A stretch of 64,000 nt of DNA from CAVRUH01 sp963822595 (lineage in GTDB: Bacteria; Chlamydiota; Chlamydiia; Chlamydiales; Waddliaceae): NCBI GenBank assembly GCA_963822595.1, contig CAWGIG010000001.1:62001-126000 (forward strand), in the 5' to 3' direction. Below, piece after piece: positions 37,213 through 45,699 of this stretch. Made by a program: the position numbers and the translations under genes. The stretch's first letter is position 1; every line of letters begins with the position of its first letter. The notes beneath the pieces are model-generated. The model ran no database searches, was not told the origin of the DNA, and saw only the letters and a list, made by a program, of their open reading frames with translations.

Positions 37213-38370
37213 ATGACCCCCATTTCTTTCATCATGAAAATTGATACGACAAACGTACAATTCCCGCCTTACTGCTATCTAAGACCCGATACTAAAACAT
37301 ATATAGGCCTATCTGAAGAGGGTAAAGAATCCGTCAAAGATATCATGTCACGGATGGCAAGCAAAACAATTACCCCTGCACAAGCAACCGCTGAAGGCAA
37401 AAAAAATGTCATTACCGGAGAAGCCAGAAAATTCTATGATTGGAACGAACGTTCAAAGCGCATTCGCGAGATGCTCAACTCCGACCCTGCAGACGTCATT
37501 CTGCTTCAAGAAGTCAACAAAGCCTCCGGAAACGATGATCTATCCACTCTCGATGATATTTTCCAAGAAACAAACTTCGAGGTGGCAAAGTACAGTGTAT
37601 TTACGTTACAGCTCGAAAACCCGGATGATCAGCCCTTAGAAAATATTCTGAAGCGTGGAACAGCTGTTGCCTTAGGAAAATCTGCAAAGATGCAAAGCTG
37701 CGACAGCATCGAACTTACCCTTGCAAAAAACGGCGGAAAAAAAATTCAAACTAGAGCGGCCTCCGTAGTCAACTTCACAACGAATGTTCTGGGTAGGGAA
37801 TTAAAAGTGCGTGCCGTTTCTGTACATATTACAGGGTTCTGGAGCAAAGCCGCATCCAATCTAAAGGACATAAAAGGTAAAATAGAGAAAATCGGAGATG
37901 CAGATCCTAAACTATCTATCCAATATGGTAAGGCAATATTATCATTCGAAGAATTCGTAGAGCAATGCCAAGAAGGAAATAATGAATTACGACACTATCT
38001 CAAGTCCCTTGAGATGCTTGATGCTTGTGATATAACGTTAGTTGGCGGTGATTTTAACTTCGATCCTTTGTCAGGTGATGGAGTCGTTGAAGCCGAAAGC
38101 TTATCGAGAGGCCTTCGTCCTCTTAGTACTTGCCAAGATCAAATAGGAATTCTACAAGAACACGGTTATATGGTTGATGAATCAAAAACGACCTCACAGG
38201 GTGGTGAGCGTCGACTTGACTATGTAGCCATCAAACTAGGCGACAGGGTTCGAGATTTATTCGATGTCAAAGTCAAATCGCATAATCTCGAAAACAAAAC
38301 GGGTGGATTTGTATCCGACCATAGTTTTGTTCGTACTGAACTAGAGTTCAGCTTAAAGAATTCTATATAA
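37213..38370 (+). CDS. Endonuclease/exonuclease/phosphatase (EEP) family protein
   Basis: A 385-aa protein carrying the full EEP/DNase I-like active-site set: E100 (VILLQEV), H205 (VSVHITG), D280-x-N282 (GGDFNFDP), D336 (RRLDYV) and D369-H370 (SDHSF). Members cleave phosphodiester or phosphomonoester bonds in nucleic acids, phosphoinositides or sphingomyelin; the substrate cannot be told here. There is no signal peptide. AGGAG precedes the ATG. The setting suggests an effector acting on host phospholipid or nucleic acid. Confidence 0.8.
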   Translation: MTPISFIMKIDTTNVQFPPYCYLRPDTKTYIGLSEEGKESVKDIMSRMASKTITPAQATAEGKKNVITGEARKFYDWNERSKRIREMLNSDPADVILLQEVNKASGNDDLSTLDDIFQETNFEVAKYSVFTLQLENPDDQPLENILKRGTAVALGKSAKMQSCDSIELTLAKNGGKKIQTRAASVVNFTTNVLGRELKVRAVSVHITGFWSKAASNLKDIKGKIEKIGDADPKLSIQYGKAILSFEEFVEQCQEGNNELRHYLKSLEMLDACDITLVGGDFNFDPLSGDGVVEAESLSRGLRPLSTCQDQIGILQEHGYMVDESKTTSQGGERRLDYVAIKLGDRVRDLFDVKVKSHNLENKTGGFVSDHSFVRTELEFSLKNSI

Positions 38371-38395
38371 TCGTCGCAACGAAGGAGGTATTATT

Positions 38396-39022
38396 ATGAA
38401 CCCAACTAATCCAGGATATTCCACCACTAATGTTCTTTCTATGCTCAGGAGCGTTAAACAGGAAGCTATTCAGACAAAGAACCAGGAAGTTGACAACAAG
38501 ATTTCTGCTTTGTTTAAAAAAATAGAAAGTGAAGTACAAAGGAATTGCGCTCAAGACTACTGGTTTTTTGATATCTCACAAATTACAAAAGATCATACTA
38601 CACCTGAGTACGAAAGGATCGCAGATCCAATTAAAACTCGGGGCTTTGGTTTATCTATGCCCTGGAACATTGATATATACGATCTAAGTGTAAAAATTAG
38701 TCTTTCGATTCCTGAGGGTGTGCGTGATATTTTTTCAAACGTAGATGGTAATTTCTCGAATAGTTTTAATGCTTATAACATTTCGATCAAGCAAAGATAC
38801 GAGCAATCTATGCTTCTAAGCGAGGCGATCGAGAAAATTCCTGGAGAGTGCGCAAAAGCTTTACGTAAAGATCCTAATTGTAAGTCTGCAAATATTAGCT
38901 TTCCGAATCTTCCAGGATCGGTGGCAAACAAAGTCATTACACATTTTATAGCTCAGGGACTGCAGATTGACTGGTGCAGTAATAATGTATTTATGGTTCA
39001 GTTTTCTGCATCCGGAATTTAA
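38396..39022 (+). CDS. Hypothetical protein
   Basis: A 208-aa protein 25 nt after the EEP gene with AAGGAGG upstream, so very likely in the same transcript. It has a helical N-terminal 50 residues, then a mixed part with FGLSMPWNIDIYDLSVKISL. No motif recognised. A short N-terminus without signal peptide is compatible with type III secretion but does not prove it. Confidence 0.55.
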   Translation: MNPTNPGYSTTNVLSMLRSVKQEAIQTKNQEVDNKISALFKKIESEVQRNCAQDYWFFDISQITKDHTTPEYERIADPIKTRGFGLSMPWNIDIYDLSVKISLSIPEGVRDIFSNVDGNFSNSFNAYNISIKQRYEQSMLLSEAIEKIPGECAKALRKDPNCKSANISFPNLPGSVANKVITHFIAQGLQIDWCSNNVFMVQFSASGI

Positions 39023-39068
39023 ATTAGAGAAAGATAACAATAAAACATCATTTTAAAAAGGAGAAACT

Positions 39069-39494
39069 ATGGATCCAATAAGCTCAACAAGCGCAACAAC
39101 GCAAGCTTTTGCATGCCCGCACGATCAAAACCAGCAACCTCAAGAATCTGTGGTCTACAAAGTAGCCGCTTGCGCAGTTGGTGGAATCGATTTTGGCAGA
39201 TTTTATTATGTTATAAATAAAGAATGTTACATGCCCGACCACGATTGCACTTTCAATGTCATTGATAAAGAGGTAAATGCTTGGTCAGGAAAGCGGGAGC
39301 GCGATCGCGAATCTTTCAGGAGACCGGATGAGCTACATAAGGAAGCCCAGGAATTCGGAGAAAAGAAATTTAAGATCGATCCGGAGCTTGCAAAAAGCAT
39401 ATGTGCAATAGCGCAAGCCAGGAAATTTATTAATGATAACAATGATAATTTAGCTGCCTCCATCGATCTCGAGGGAGTCTTTAAGATCGAATAA
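39069..39494 (+). CDS. Hypothetical protein
   Basis: A 141-aa protein with AAGGAG before the ATG. The N-terminal 30 residues are Ser/Thr/Gln-rich and flexible (SSTSATTQAF), as in many type III effectors; then a short conserved-looking domain. It is the last gene before a strong terminator, closing the cluster that starts at 36716. Function unknown. Confidence 0.55.
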   Translation: MDPISSTSATTQAFACPHDQNQQPQESVVYKVAACAVGGIDFGRFYYVINKECYMPDHDCTFNVIDKEVNAWSGKRERDRESFRRPDELHKEAQEFGEKKFKIDPELAKSICAIAQARKFINDNNDNLAASIDLEGVFKIE

Positions 39495-39508
39495 TGCTTT
39501 GTTACCAT

Positions 39509-39540
39509 AAAGGGATCGTAAGTTCCTTACGATCCCTTTT
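39509..39540 (+). terminator. Rho-independent terminator of the effector-like cluster
   Basis: A 14-bp perfect stem, AAAGGGATCGTAAG with CTTACGATCCCTTT, loop TTC, followed by TTAATCTT. It lies 15 nt after the stop codon. The rest of the gap to 39886 is AT-rich and holds one CGCGGAGA palindrome. Confidence 0.85.
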
Positions 39541-39712
39541 AATCTTGTAACTTCTCATAGAATTCACCTAATAGAATCTTCAATAATAGTCTCTCTTCCA
39601 TGATTGAATCTTTCCTTAGAACAAGGAAAGATTTATAGTGTAAACTATTAATAACCCTAACACATGTGAAAAATAAAAAGTTTATCTCATTAGTTAATTT
39701 CCGCAAAAAATA

Positions 39713-39791
39713 AACGCGGAGACGCAGAGACGCGGAGATAGAATAAAAAAAATATTCTCTCCGCGTCCCTGCGTCTCCGCGTCCCCGCGTT
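39713..39791. repeat. CGCGGAGA-type palindrome
   Basis: AACGCGGAGACGCAGAGACG at the left and CTGCGTCTCCGCGTCCCCGC then GTT at the right pair over most of their length around an AT loop. Same family as 24971-25070 and 58129-58218. It is in the convergent gap before lysA. Confidence 0.75.
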
Positions 39792-39886
39792 GTTCAGTAC
39801 TTACCAAAAAGCGAAGACCACTCTAATTTTGTTTTTAAAGGATGCGAAGAAGATTTCGAGTCAACACAAAAAGGCAAAACAGGAAA

Positions 39887-41200
39887 TTATACAAGTAGAT
39901 GTAAGTTCAAATTAGCTTGATGAGTACCTTTGATGATATCGGCAAAGGTTTCACGTTGGCGAATGAGGGAGGCTTGCCCTCCGCTGACAAGGACTTCGGC
40001 GGCTTTGGGCTGACTATTATACTGAGAACTCATGCAAAATCCATAAGCTCCTGTATTCAATATCACCAAAAGATCGTCCACAGCAATCTTGGAGGATAAA
40101 TGCCGATCCTTTGCAAATATATCCGAATTTTCACATACCGGACCCACAACATTCATACACTGATCATTCTCGGCATTCAAATCATTTGCATAAAGGATAT
40201 GATGATAGGCACCATACAGCGCAGGACGCAATAAAGTATTCATCCCAGCATCTAATCCAATAAACTTTTTATAACCATTCTTAATAGAGGTCACTTGTCC
40301 AATCAATATCCCCGCATCACAGACTAAATACCGTCCAGGCTCATGTATCAGTTGCGGCTCCCCCATTTCATATTGTTGCAATTTTTGCCGAAATTTCGTT
40401 ACAACTCGCCGAGCAACCTCATTGATATCCAGCTCGTCATCTTCGGGTCGATAAGGCACCCCTAAAGAACCCCCGATATCAATAAAATCAAAGGTAAGTC
40501 CCAACTTCTGACTGATAGGTCCGGCAATATCCAGCAGTTTTTCAACAACCTCTTCAAAATAATCGGGTGATAAAATGTTCGATCCCGTCATCATGTGAAT
40601 GCCAAAATTTTTGACCCCTATTTTTTTGGCTTTGGCATAAGCCTCTTCCACATCCCGTTCGATAATTCCAAATTTCGCATCGGGTCCGGCAAATATCAAT
40701 CCTTCTGCACCACTGCCCCCAATGCCGGGATTAATACGAAAACAGATCGATTCAGGAACGGTAATCGATGATAGACGATCGAGCTGGCTAACATCTTCAA
40801 GATTGATCCTCACATGGTTGTGGACAGCAAATTTCAAATCCTTATTAGAATTGTATACGCCTGAATAGAGGATTTTTTCCGCCGGAATACCTACACATTT
40901 CGCAATTAAAATTTCCGAGATGCAAGAAGCGTCAATACCTGCGCCTTCATTAGCAAGTATATTGACGATAGCAGGGTTATTATTCGCTTTGACAGCATAG
41001 TAGATCTGAAATTTTGGATAGTAAGATTGGTAGGCTTGAACTAAGCGTCTATAGTTAGTTTGAATCCTATTTTCACTGTATACATAGAGAGGCGTTCCGA
41101 ATTCCTTGGCAAGTTCCCGAATATCGCATTCATCAAAATATAAGATGCCATCGCGATTTTCGAGTTCTTTAACAGATTTCCAGATAGGATTCGTTAACAT
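39887..41200 (-). CDS. lysA: Diaminopimelate decarboxylase
   Basis: A 437-aa fold-III PLP enzyme: PLP lysine K71 (YYAVKANNNP), the HMMTGSNI and GGSLGVPY phosphate/cofactor segments, EPGRYLV, and the CENSDIFAKDR active-site cysteine block. It makes lysine from meso-diaminopimelate, the last step of lysine synthesis. GGAG 5 nt before the ATG. It is not obviously in an operon. Its presence fits environmental chlamydiae better than the human-pathogen Chlamydia. Confidence 0.95.
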   Translation of the reverse strand: MLTNPIWKSVKELENRDGILYFDECDIRELAKEFGTPLYVYSENRIQTNYRRLVQAYQSYYPKFQIYYAVKANNNPAIVNILANEGAGIDASCISEILIAKCVGIPAEKILYSGVYNSNKDLKFAVHNHVRINLEDVSQLDRLSSITVPESICFRINPGIGGSGAEGLIFAGPDAKFGIIERDVEEAYAKAKKIGVKNFGIHMMTGSNILSPDYFEEVVEKLLDIAGPISQKLGLTFDFIDIGGSLGVPYRPEDDELDINEVARRVVTKFRQKLQQYEMGEPQLIHEPGRYLVCDAGILIGQVTSIKNGYKKFIGLDAGMNTLLRPALYGAYHHILYANDLNAENDQCMNVVGPVCENSDIFAKDRHLSSKIAVDDLLVILNTGAYGFCMSSQYNSQPKAAEVLVSGGQASLIRQRETFADIIKGTHQANLNLHLLV

Positions 41201-41332
41201 ACTTTCTCCAATTAACAGATATACTGTAACCTATAGAAGGAATTCACTTCATTATAAATCCATGAAAAAGCTTTGCAATAAAAAAAATAATTTCGTACTG
41301 TTGCTTTTATCGAAAATAAACCAATAATTCTT

Positions 41333-42046
41333 ATGAAATACTTTATTTTTCTACTCTTTTTTTCTGTTGCTTTTAACGCATTTGCAGAAGGCGATGATGA
41401 TCTCTATCTTCAAAAAGATTTAGAACTCGCCGACGAGATTTTCCCGAGAACGGATCCTTATAGAATTGGGGATATTTACCAAATTTTAAAGGTGATGGAT
41501 AAAGTATTTAAAAAGAATAAAATCTACTATTGGATAGACTTTGGTACATTATTGGGAGCAGAAAGGCACGGAGGAATCATTCCCTGGGATGATGATGCAG
41601 ACATTTGCATCTTTGCAGGCGATATTAATAATGTTGCAAATCTTGAAAATATTTTCGCCCGGTATGGGTTAGTTCTATGGAAAAGACATCCATTGCCATG
41701 GGTATTACATTTTCCTGGACAGCAGAATTATGGTGTAGACTTCTTTTTTCAATGGGATGTTCCAAATAGTCCAAACGGAGAGCTTACTTTTCAATCAGAC
41801 TGGACAGGACATTGGTATAGAAATGAAGTGGAATCCTATAGAAGAGTTGCATTTGGGCCACTAATGTTGAACGCACCTTCCCTTCCTTGGAGGCGCCTTC
41901 ACAAACAATACGGCGACGACTGCATGGAAAAGGCGACATACCATACACATATGCGTGGAGATCTTCCTTACAAAGTAAAGGTTGTTGATTTCAAACCTGC
42001 TCAATATCTTATAGACCCCAACCATAAAATTATTAAACTTGATTAA
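41333..42046 (+). CDS. Exported LicD/fukutin-like phosphotransferase
   Basis: A 237-aa protein with a signal peptide (MKYFIFLLFFSVAFNAFA) and a LicD-family core: YWIDFGTLLGAERHGGIIPW then DDDADICIF, the DxD-type metal site. LicD proteins transfer phosphocholine or sugar phosphates to glycans and normally work in the cytoplasm, so a signal peptide is unusual. No good Shine-Dalgarno is seen. It overlaps the next gene by 8 nt. Possible target: a surface or host glycan. Confidence 0.75.
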   Translation: MKYFIFLLFFSVAFNAFAEGDDDLYLQKDLELADEIFPRTDPYRIGDIYQILKVMDKVFKKNKIYYWIDFGTLLGAERHGGIIPWDDDADICIFAGDINNVANLENIFARYGLVLWKRHPLPWVLHFPGQQNYGVDFFFQWDVPNSPNGELTFQSDWTGHWYRNEVESYRRVAFGPLMLNAPSLPWRRLHKQYGDDCMEKATYHTHMRGDLPYKVKVVDFKPAQYLIDPNHKIIKLD

Positions 42047-42740
42047 CATAAAAAAAGTACCTTTACTTTCGCTTTTCATTGTTTTTTCAAATTTGTTTTT
42101 GCATGCAGAACTGACGCAATCTAAATCCTACTGGGAACATTTCTATGCTCAAACACCGGATGACATTCAAAAGCCCTCCCATTTTGCACAAACTGTATTA
42201 CCGCTTATTCCTCAAGATAACATTTTGCTCGAACTAGGTTGCGGGAATGGTCGAGACGCTCTTTATTTTGCTGAGCATGGAATAAAGGTTTATGCATGCG
42301 ATTTATGCAATAATGCTATAGGATTATTGAATAACTCAGAGCATTCAAATAACCCTACATTTTTTGTTGCTGATTTCACCAATCTTGAGTCAAAACTAAA
42401 CGACATCAAAATTGATACTGTCTATTCTCGTTTTAGTTTGCATTCGGTCTCGAAAGAAGGCTCATTAAGGGCTATTGAGTGGACATATAAGCACCTCCAA
42501 CCCAAGGGATTATTCCTTATTGAGGCCCGTTCTATTCATGATCCGTTATACGGTAAAGGGACTCAAGTTGAAAAAAATGCCTATATTACCGACCATTACC
42601 GTCGGTTTTTAGAGCTGGATGAACTTGTGGAAGCTTTAAAAAATGCAGGATTTACAATACGTAGCGCAGTAGAATCTCAAGGGTTTGCCAAATATCATGA
42701 TGAGGATCCTTCAATCATCCGTATTATTGCCCAAAAATAA
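42039..42740 (+). CDS. Exported SAM-dependent methyltransferase
   Basis: A 233-aa class I methyltransferase: SAM-binding motif LELGCGNGRD, acidic loop YACDLC and DFTNLE, then SRFSLHSV and a C-terminal beta hairpin, similar to the thiol/tellurite methyltransferase type. The N-terminus (KVPLLSLFIVFSNLFLHA) reads as a signal peptide, unexpected for a SAM enzyme. Start is a TTG inside the LicD-like gene, giving an 8-nt overlap and likely coupled translation. Co-substrate unknown. Confidence 0.75.
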   Translation: MINIKKVPLLSLFIVFSNLFLHAELTQSKSYWEHFYAQTPDDIQKPSHFAQTVLPLIPQDNILLELGCGNGRDALYFAEHGIKVYACDLCNNAIGLLNNSEHSNNPTFFVADFTNLESKLNDIKIDTVYSRFSLHSVSKEGSLRAIEWTYKHLQPKGLFLIEARSIHDPLYGKGTQVEKNAYITDHYRRFLELDELVEALKNAGFTIRSAVESQGFAKYHDEDPSIIRIIAQK

Positions 42741-42791
42741 ACTTATACCTTCTATTTTAAGTGAGAATTTGGCAAAATAGTTGCCATCTTA

Positions 42792-42878
42792 GGAAGAGTG
42801 GCAGAGCGGCTGAATGCGTCAGTTTCGAAAACTGAAGTACTCGTAAGAGTACCGGGGGTTCAAATCCCTCCTCTTCCG
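42792..42878 (+). tRNA. tRNA-Ser(CGA)
   Basis: An 87-nt class II tRNA with acceptor GGAAGAG/CTCTTCC, anticodon loop TTCGAAA (anticodon CGA, reading UCG), long variable arm (GTACTCGTAAGAGTAC) and T loop GGTTCAAATCC. CCA is not encoded. Its 3' half is the integration site of the island to the right. Confidence 0.95.
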
Positions 42879-42879
42879 A
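42824..42879 (+). other. Attachment site attL within tRNA-Ser(CGA)
   Basis: The 56-bp stretch from the anticodon loop to one base past the tRNA 3' end is repeated directly at 47193-47248 with one mismatch (variable arm, CTCG versus CTCT). The tRNA remains whole, as in tRNA-targeted islands. Confidence 0.85.
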
Positions 42880-43587
42880 ATCTATTATGCCTCCATATAT
42901 AATCCAGAATATGGTTTTGAATTATAAAACACATGACATGAATTCATGATATTCCGAATCCCACACCAGAAAAGTTGTAACAAAGATGAACGATGTTATT
43001 TTTCGGGAAGGTGGGCATAATTTCCTGACTTCTGCCATTTAGTGCGGTTTTAGGAATTGTAAACCTTCGATGAACCCCGTTCATCGAAGGTTTCTCAAGT
43101 TTGGCGCTTTTATATGTGAAAAGACCTTCGTTCGCTGTGCTCACTACGGCCTGAGTCTCGCTTCGCTTCGCTCAGGACGACCAAGAAACCTTCGAATTTG
43201 GTGATTTTTTAGGCAATACTCTTTTAATCTTCTTGAAATTCACTTGTAGGTAGCCTTTCAACTGATTTTTCACTTAATAAAAGGGTCAGGCCTCGTAGTT
43301 CCCATTTCAAATCAGAACAACAAGGCCTAAAACCAAATTCGAAAGAACTAAATAAATACGTTATAACAATCATTAAATTCAATTGTTCATTTTAAATATT
43401 AACAATGTTCTTTCAGAACATTTCTAATATTCAAAAAATCAGAAAACGACTATAAACTTTAATGCATCACAGCCCAACCTGTAATAAAATGCCTAATCCT
43501 ATTTCCATAACCCCAATTCGAAGCAAAATTATCGTTGAAATTTTGAAACCACTTAAGGTACACTACTAGTAAATATATAGGCAAGAC
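42880..43587. other. Non-coding left flank of the island
   Basis: About 700 nt without a convincing gene. It holds a perfect 15-bp hairpin (43061-43093: AAACCTTCGATGAAC, loop CCC, then its complement), and a CTTCGCTTCGCTCAGGACG-type stretch at 43150-43180, a sequence style seen in dispersed repeats. The promoter of the cassette should be just before 43588. No integrase frame is visible. Confidence 0.5.
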
Positions 43588-44358
43588 GTGAAATCGCATA
43601 TGAAAACATATCAAAGATACCACTACAAAAGAGCACCTCTTCAAGAGGCAATATTTGAAGCTAGGTTCTCAGTTGAATCTCCTGACGTAACACTGCCTGG
43701 ACAGTTCTTCGAAAAAATACGTAAAAAATTTCCCAAAAAGAACGATCTCAATATCCTTACATTTACTTTCGGCACCACACCATCAAATATCAAGGATGCC
43801 CCACAGATTCAGGTACCTGTAATGCAGGCATGGAATGAAGAACGAACAAACTGTTTGCAGATGGGACCAGGTATTGTTACAGCAAATAACAAAAACTATA
43901 TTCACTGGGAAGATTTTACCCAATCGGTCCAATTACTCCTGAACAGTTATTTCGAATGCACAGTACCCCTCGAAACCAAAAAAGTAGGATTCCGATGTAT
44001 CAATAGATTTCTAATTCCTGAAGATAATGTAGTCCTAACAGATTATTTTCGGATTGGCCTAACACTACCAGACACCCTCCTAAGTTCACGTGCATTTGAG
44101 ATAACCTTAGTAAAAGAAGTCTCACACGATGGTTCTGACATTACCACGAGAATCAAATTCATCTCCGATACACTTAAACCTAGCGAAACTGGTATAGCCT
44201 TTATATTGGATATAGAGTCATTTGTAACACAAAATATTAATACAAATCCAAAAGATATTTTAAAAACAGCGTCCTCATGCCATGAATACCTCAAGGAAGT
44301 TTTTGAGAGTACTTTGCAAAGTAAATTGCGTAATCTTTTGGAGGGAGTAAAACAATGA
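43588..44358 (+). CDS. TIGR04255-like protein (island cassette, gene 1)
   Basis: A 256-aa protein with the TIGR04255 style: N-terminal RAPLQEAIFEARF, central QLLNSYFECTVPLETKKVGFR and C-terminal LKEVFESTLQSKLR. The family's biochemical role is unknown; members occur in accessory regions. GTG start with AGG 6 nt upstream; an ATG at 43600 is a weaker option. Its stop overlaps the next start by 4 nt (ATGA), so the two are coupled. Confidence 0.7.
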   Translation: MKSHMKTYQRYHYKRAPLQEAIFEARFSVESPDVTLPGQFFEKIRKKFPKKNDLNILTFTFGTTPSNIKDAPQIQVPVMQAWNEERTNCLQMGPGIVTANNKNYIHWEDFTQSVQLLLNSYFECTVPLETKKVGFRCINRFLIPEDNVVLTDYFRIGLTLPDTLLSSRAFEITLVKEVSHDGSDITTRIKFISDTLKPSETGIAFILDIESFVTQNINTNPKDILKTASSCHEYLKEVFESTLQSKLRNLLEGVKQ

Positions 44359-44792
44359 TCGAATTCGACAACATCGACAATATTAAGTCCTCCCAAACTG
44401 AATTCTCTATCGTCGTGCCTCAAAGATACATCTATAGCGAAACACATGATTTAAGATCCGAAGGTACAAACGATTTTGCACAAAAATTTGAATCTCAGAT
44501 AACTTCTACAACATTGCCCATCTTACCAAATATTGAAATTGAAAAGTTAAATGAAACTCGATATCAGCTCATTGGAAAAAGAAACGAATTATTAAATTCT
44601 TGGTTTCTTTTTTTTCGCCCTAACAAAAGAAAACAGCTACACCTGATTGACAAACAACTTGACGACATCGAATACCAGATCATTTCAATCCAAAAATTCG
44701 AACGGGAAAGCGAAGCTGAATATATTGCTAAATTCATAAGCGAAAATGAGCGGCAAATTCAAAAATACAATTCTGAAAAGAATACTCTTTGA
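44355..44792 (+). CDS. Hypothetical protein (island cassette, gene 2)
   Basis: A 145-aa protein that I do not recognise. The N-terminal third is polar. Residues about 65-145 are charged and helical, with a coiled-coil feel (HLIDKQLDDIEYQIISIQKF, ENERQIQKYNSEKN) around an aromatic/basic patch (SWFLFFRPNKRKQ). Overlap with gene 1 and a 3-nt gap to gene 3 indicate a tight operon, so it is probably an obligate partner. Confidence 0.6.
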   Translation: MIEFDNIDNIKSSQTEFSIVVPQRYIYSETHDLRSEGTNDFAQKFESQITSTTLPILPNIEIEKLNETRYQLIGKRNELLNSWFLFFRPNKRKQLHLIDKQLDDIEYQIISIQKFERESEAEYIAKFISENERQIQKYNSEKNTL

Positions 44793-44795
44793 TAA

Positions 44796-45398
44796 ATGGC
44801 ACTAATAAAAAGAAGTCAAACACCCCCAAAGTTTCCTAATTATCGATCATACAAGCAATATTTAAGAAAAGATTTTGATTATCGATGCGTATATTGCAAT
44901 ATTAGGGAGGCAGAAGATGGTGGTAGCGGAAAATTCCACATCGACCATTATCAGCCACAAAAACGTTTCCCTCAAAAAAGCAATGAATATTCTAACCTTT
45001 TTTACTCCTGTAATGATTGTAATAGGTTTAAATCTGGTTTTTGGCCTAACTTTCTTCAAAGAATTCAAGGCAAATTTATTTTAAATCCATGTGATCATGA
45101 TTTTGATATCCATTATAATCGAGTTAATCCTGCCTGGGAGGCAATCGGAAAAACTGCAGACTGGAACATCGAAAGACTCAGATTAAACTCTCCCAAAAGA
45201 ATACAAATAAGAAAAGACAGAAAATACCTTCTTGAATGTATAGACAAACTTGAGCTACAAAAAACTAAACTTCTAAATCTGTTGGAAACGGTTACCGCAT
45301 CAGACAACAGAACAAAAGCGGATATTCTCCAACGGATAATAAACACTCAAGAAAAAATTGATGTCTATAGACGTAAAACAGTTTTACCTCTTGACTAA
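44796..45398 (+). CDS. HNH endonuclease (island cassette, gene 3)
   Basis: A 200-aa protein with an HNH zinc-finger nuclease core: C31-x2-C34 (CVYC), H48-x-D50-H51 (KFHIDHYQP), N67 (SNLFYSC) and C72-x2-C75 (CNDC), followed by a helical C-terminal half. It should cut DNA. The style resembles HNH proteins of the TIGR02646/PtuB type found with defence and retron systems, but no ATPase partner is here. It closes the three-gene operon. Confidence 0.8.
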   Translation: MALIKRSQTPPKFPNYRSYKQYLRKDFDYRCVYCNIREAEDGGSGKFHIDHYQPQKRFPQKSNEYSNLFYSCNDCNRFKSGFWPNFLQRIQGKFILNPCDHDFDIHYNRVNPAWEAIGKTADWNIERLRLNSPKRIQIRKDRKYLLECIDKLELQKTKLLNLLETVTASDNRTKADILQRIINTQEKIDVYRRKTVLPLD

Positions 45399-45422
45399 TC
45401 ATTAATTTTCATCATCTCGGCT

Positions 45423-45632
45423 GTGATGCGAGTTATAGATAATCTCAATCAATTCCCTACCGTTTCGACCGCACTCCATAATCAAAGTATCCTTCTGAGG
45501 CGCTTGATTAAGGGTATTATGAGTCAGCCAATCGATAAAAGAGAATCCATTCCTTCTCCCCTCCTAGAGGCCTATACAAAAGCCGGTCATCATAATATGG
45601 TCGCCTATCTCCGCCAATCTTGCCTGCCCTGA
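45423..45632 (+). CDS. C-terminal fragment of a relative of the 999-aa ankyrin protein
   Basis: A ~69-aa frame (GTG at 45423, ATG at 45426). Its last 50 residues match the C-terminus of the protein at 1524-4523: IDKRESIPSPLL versus IDNRESMLSPLL, and MVAYLRQSCL versus MVAYLRKECL. The rest of a large gene is absent upstream, where the HNH gene ends 25 nt earlier. It is best read as a truncated gene end captured at the island; a stand-alone small protein is less likely. Confidence 0.5.
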   Translation: MMRVIDNLNQFPTVSTALHNQSILLRRLIKGIMSQPIDKRESIPSPLLEAYTKAGHHNMVAYLRQSCLP

Positions 45633-45699
45633 TTTTATTAGTCTTTAAAAATGGCGGCTGATATAGTCGCCATTAATCAATTTTCATATAAAAGATAAC

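Noticed and set aside
42944..43144. Minus-strand reading frame at the left of the island
   Set aside because: It crosses the perfect hairpin, has no ribosome site and no recognisable protein features.
43094..43600. Retron or other structured RNA before the HNH cassette
   Set aside because: No reverse transcriptase gene is present, and I saw no paired a1/a2 arms beyond one simple hairpin.
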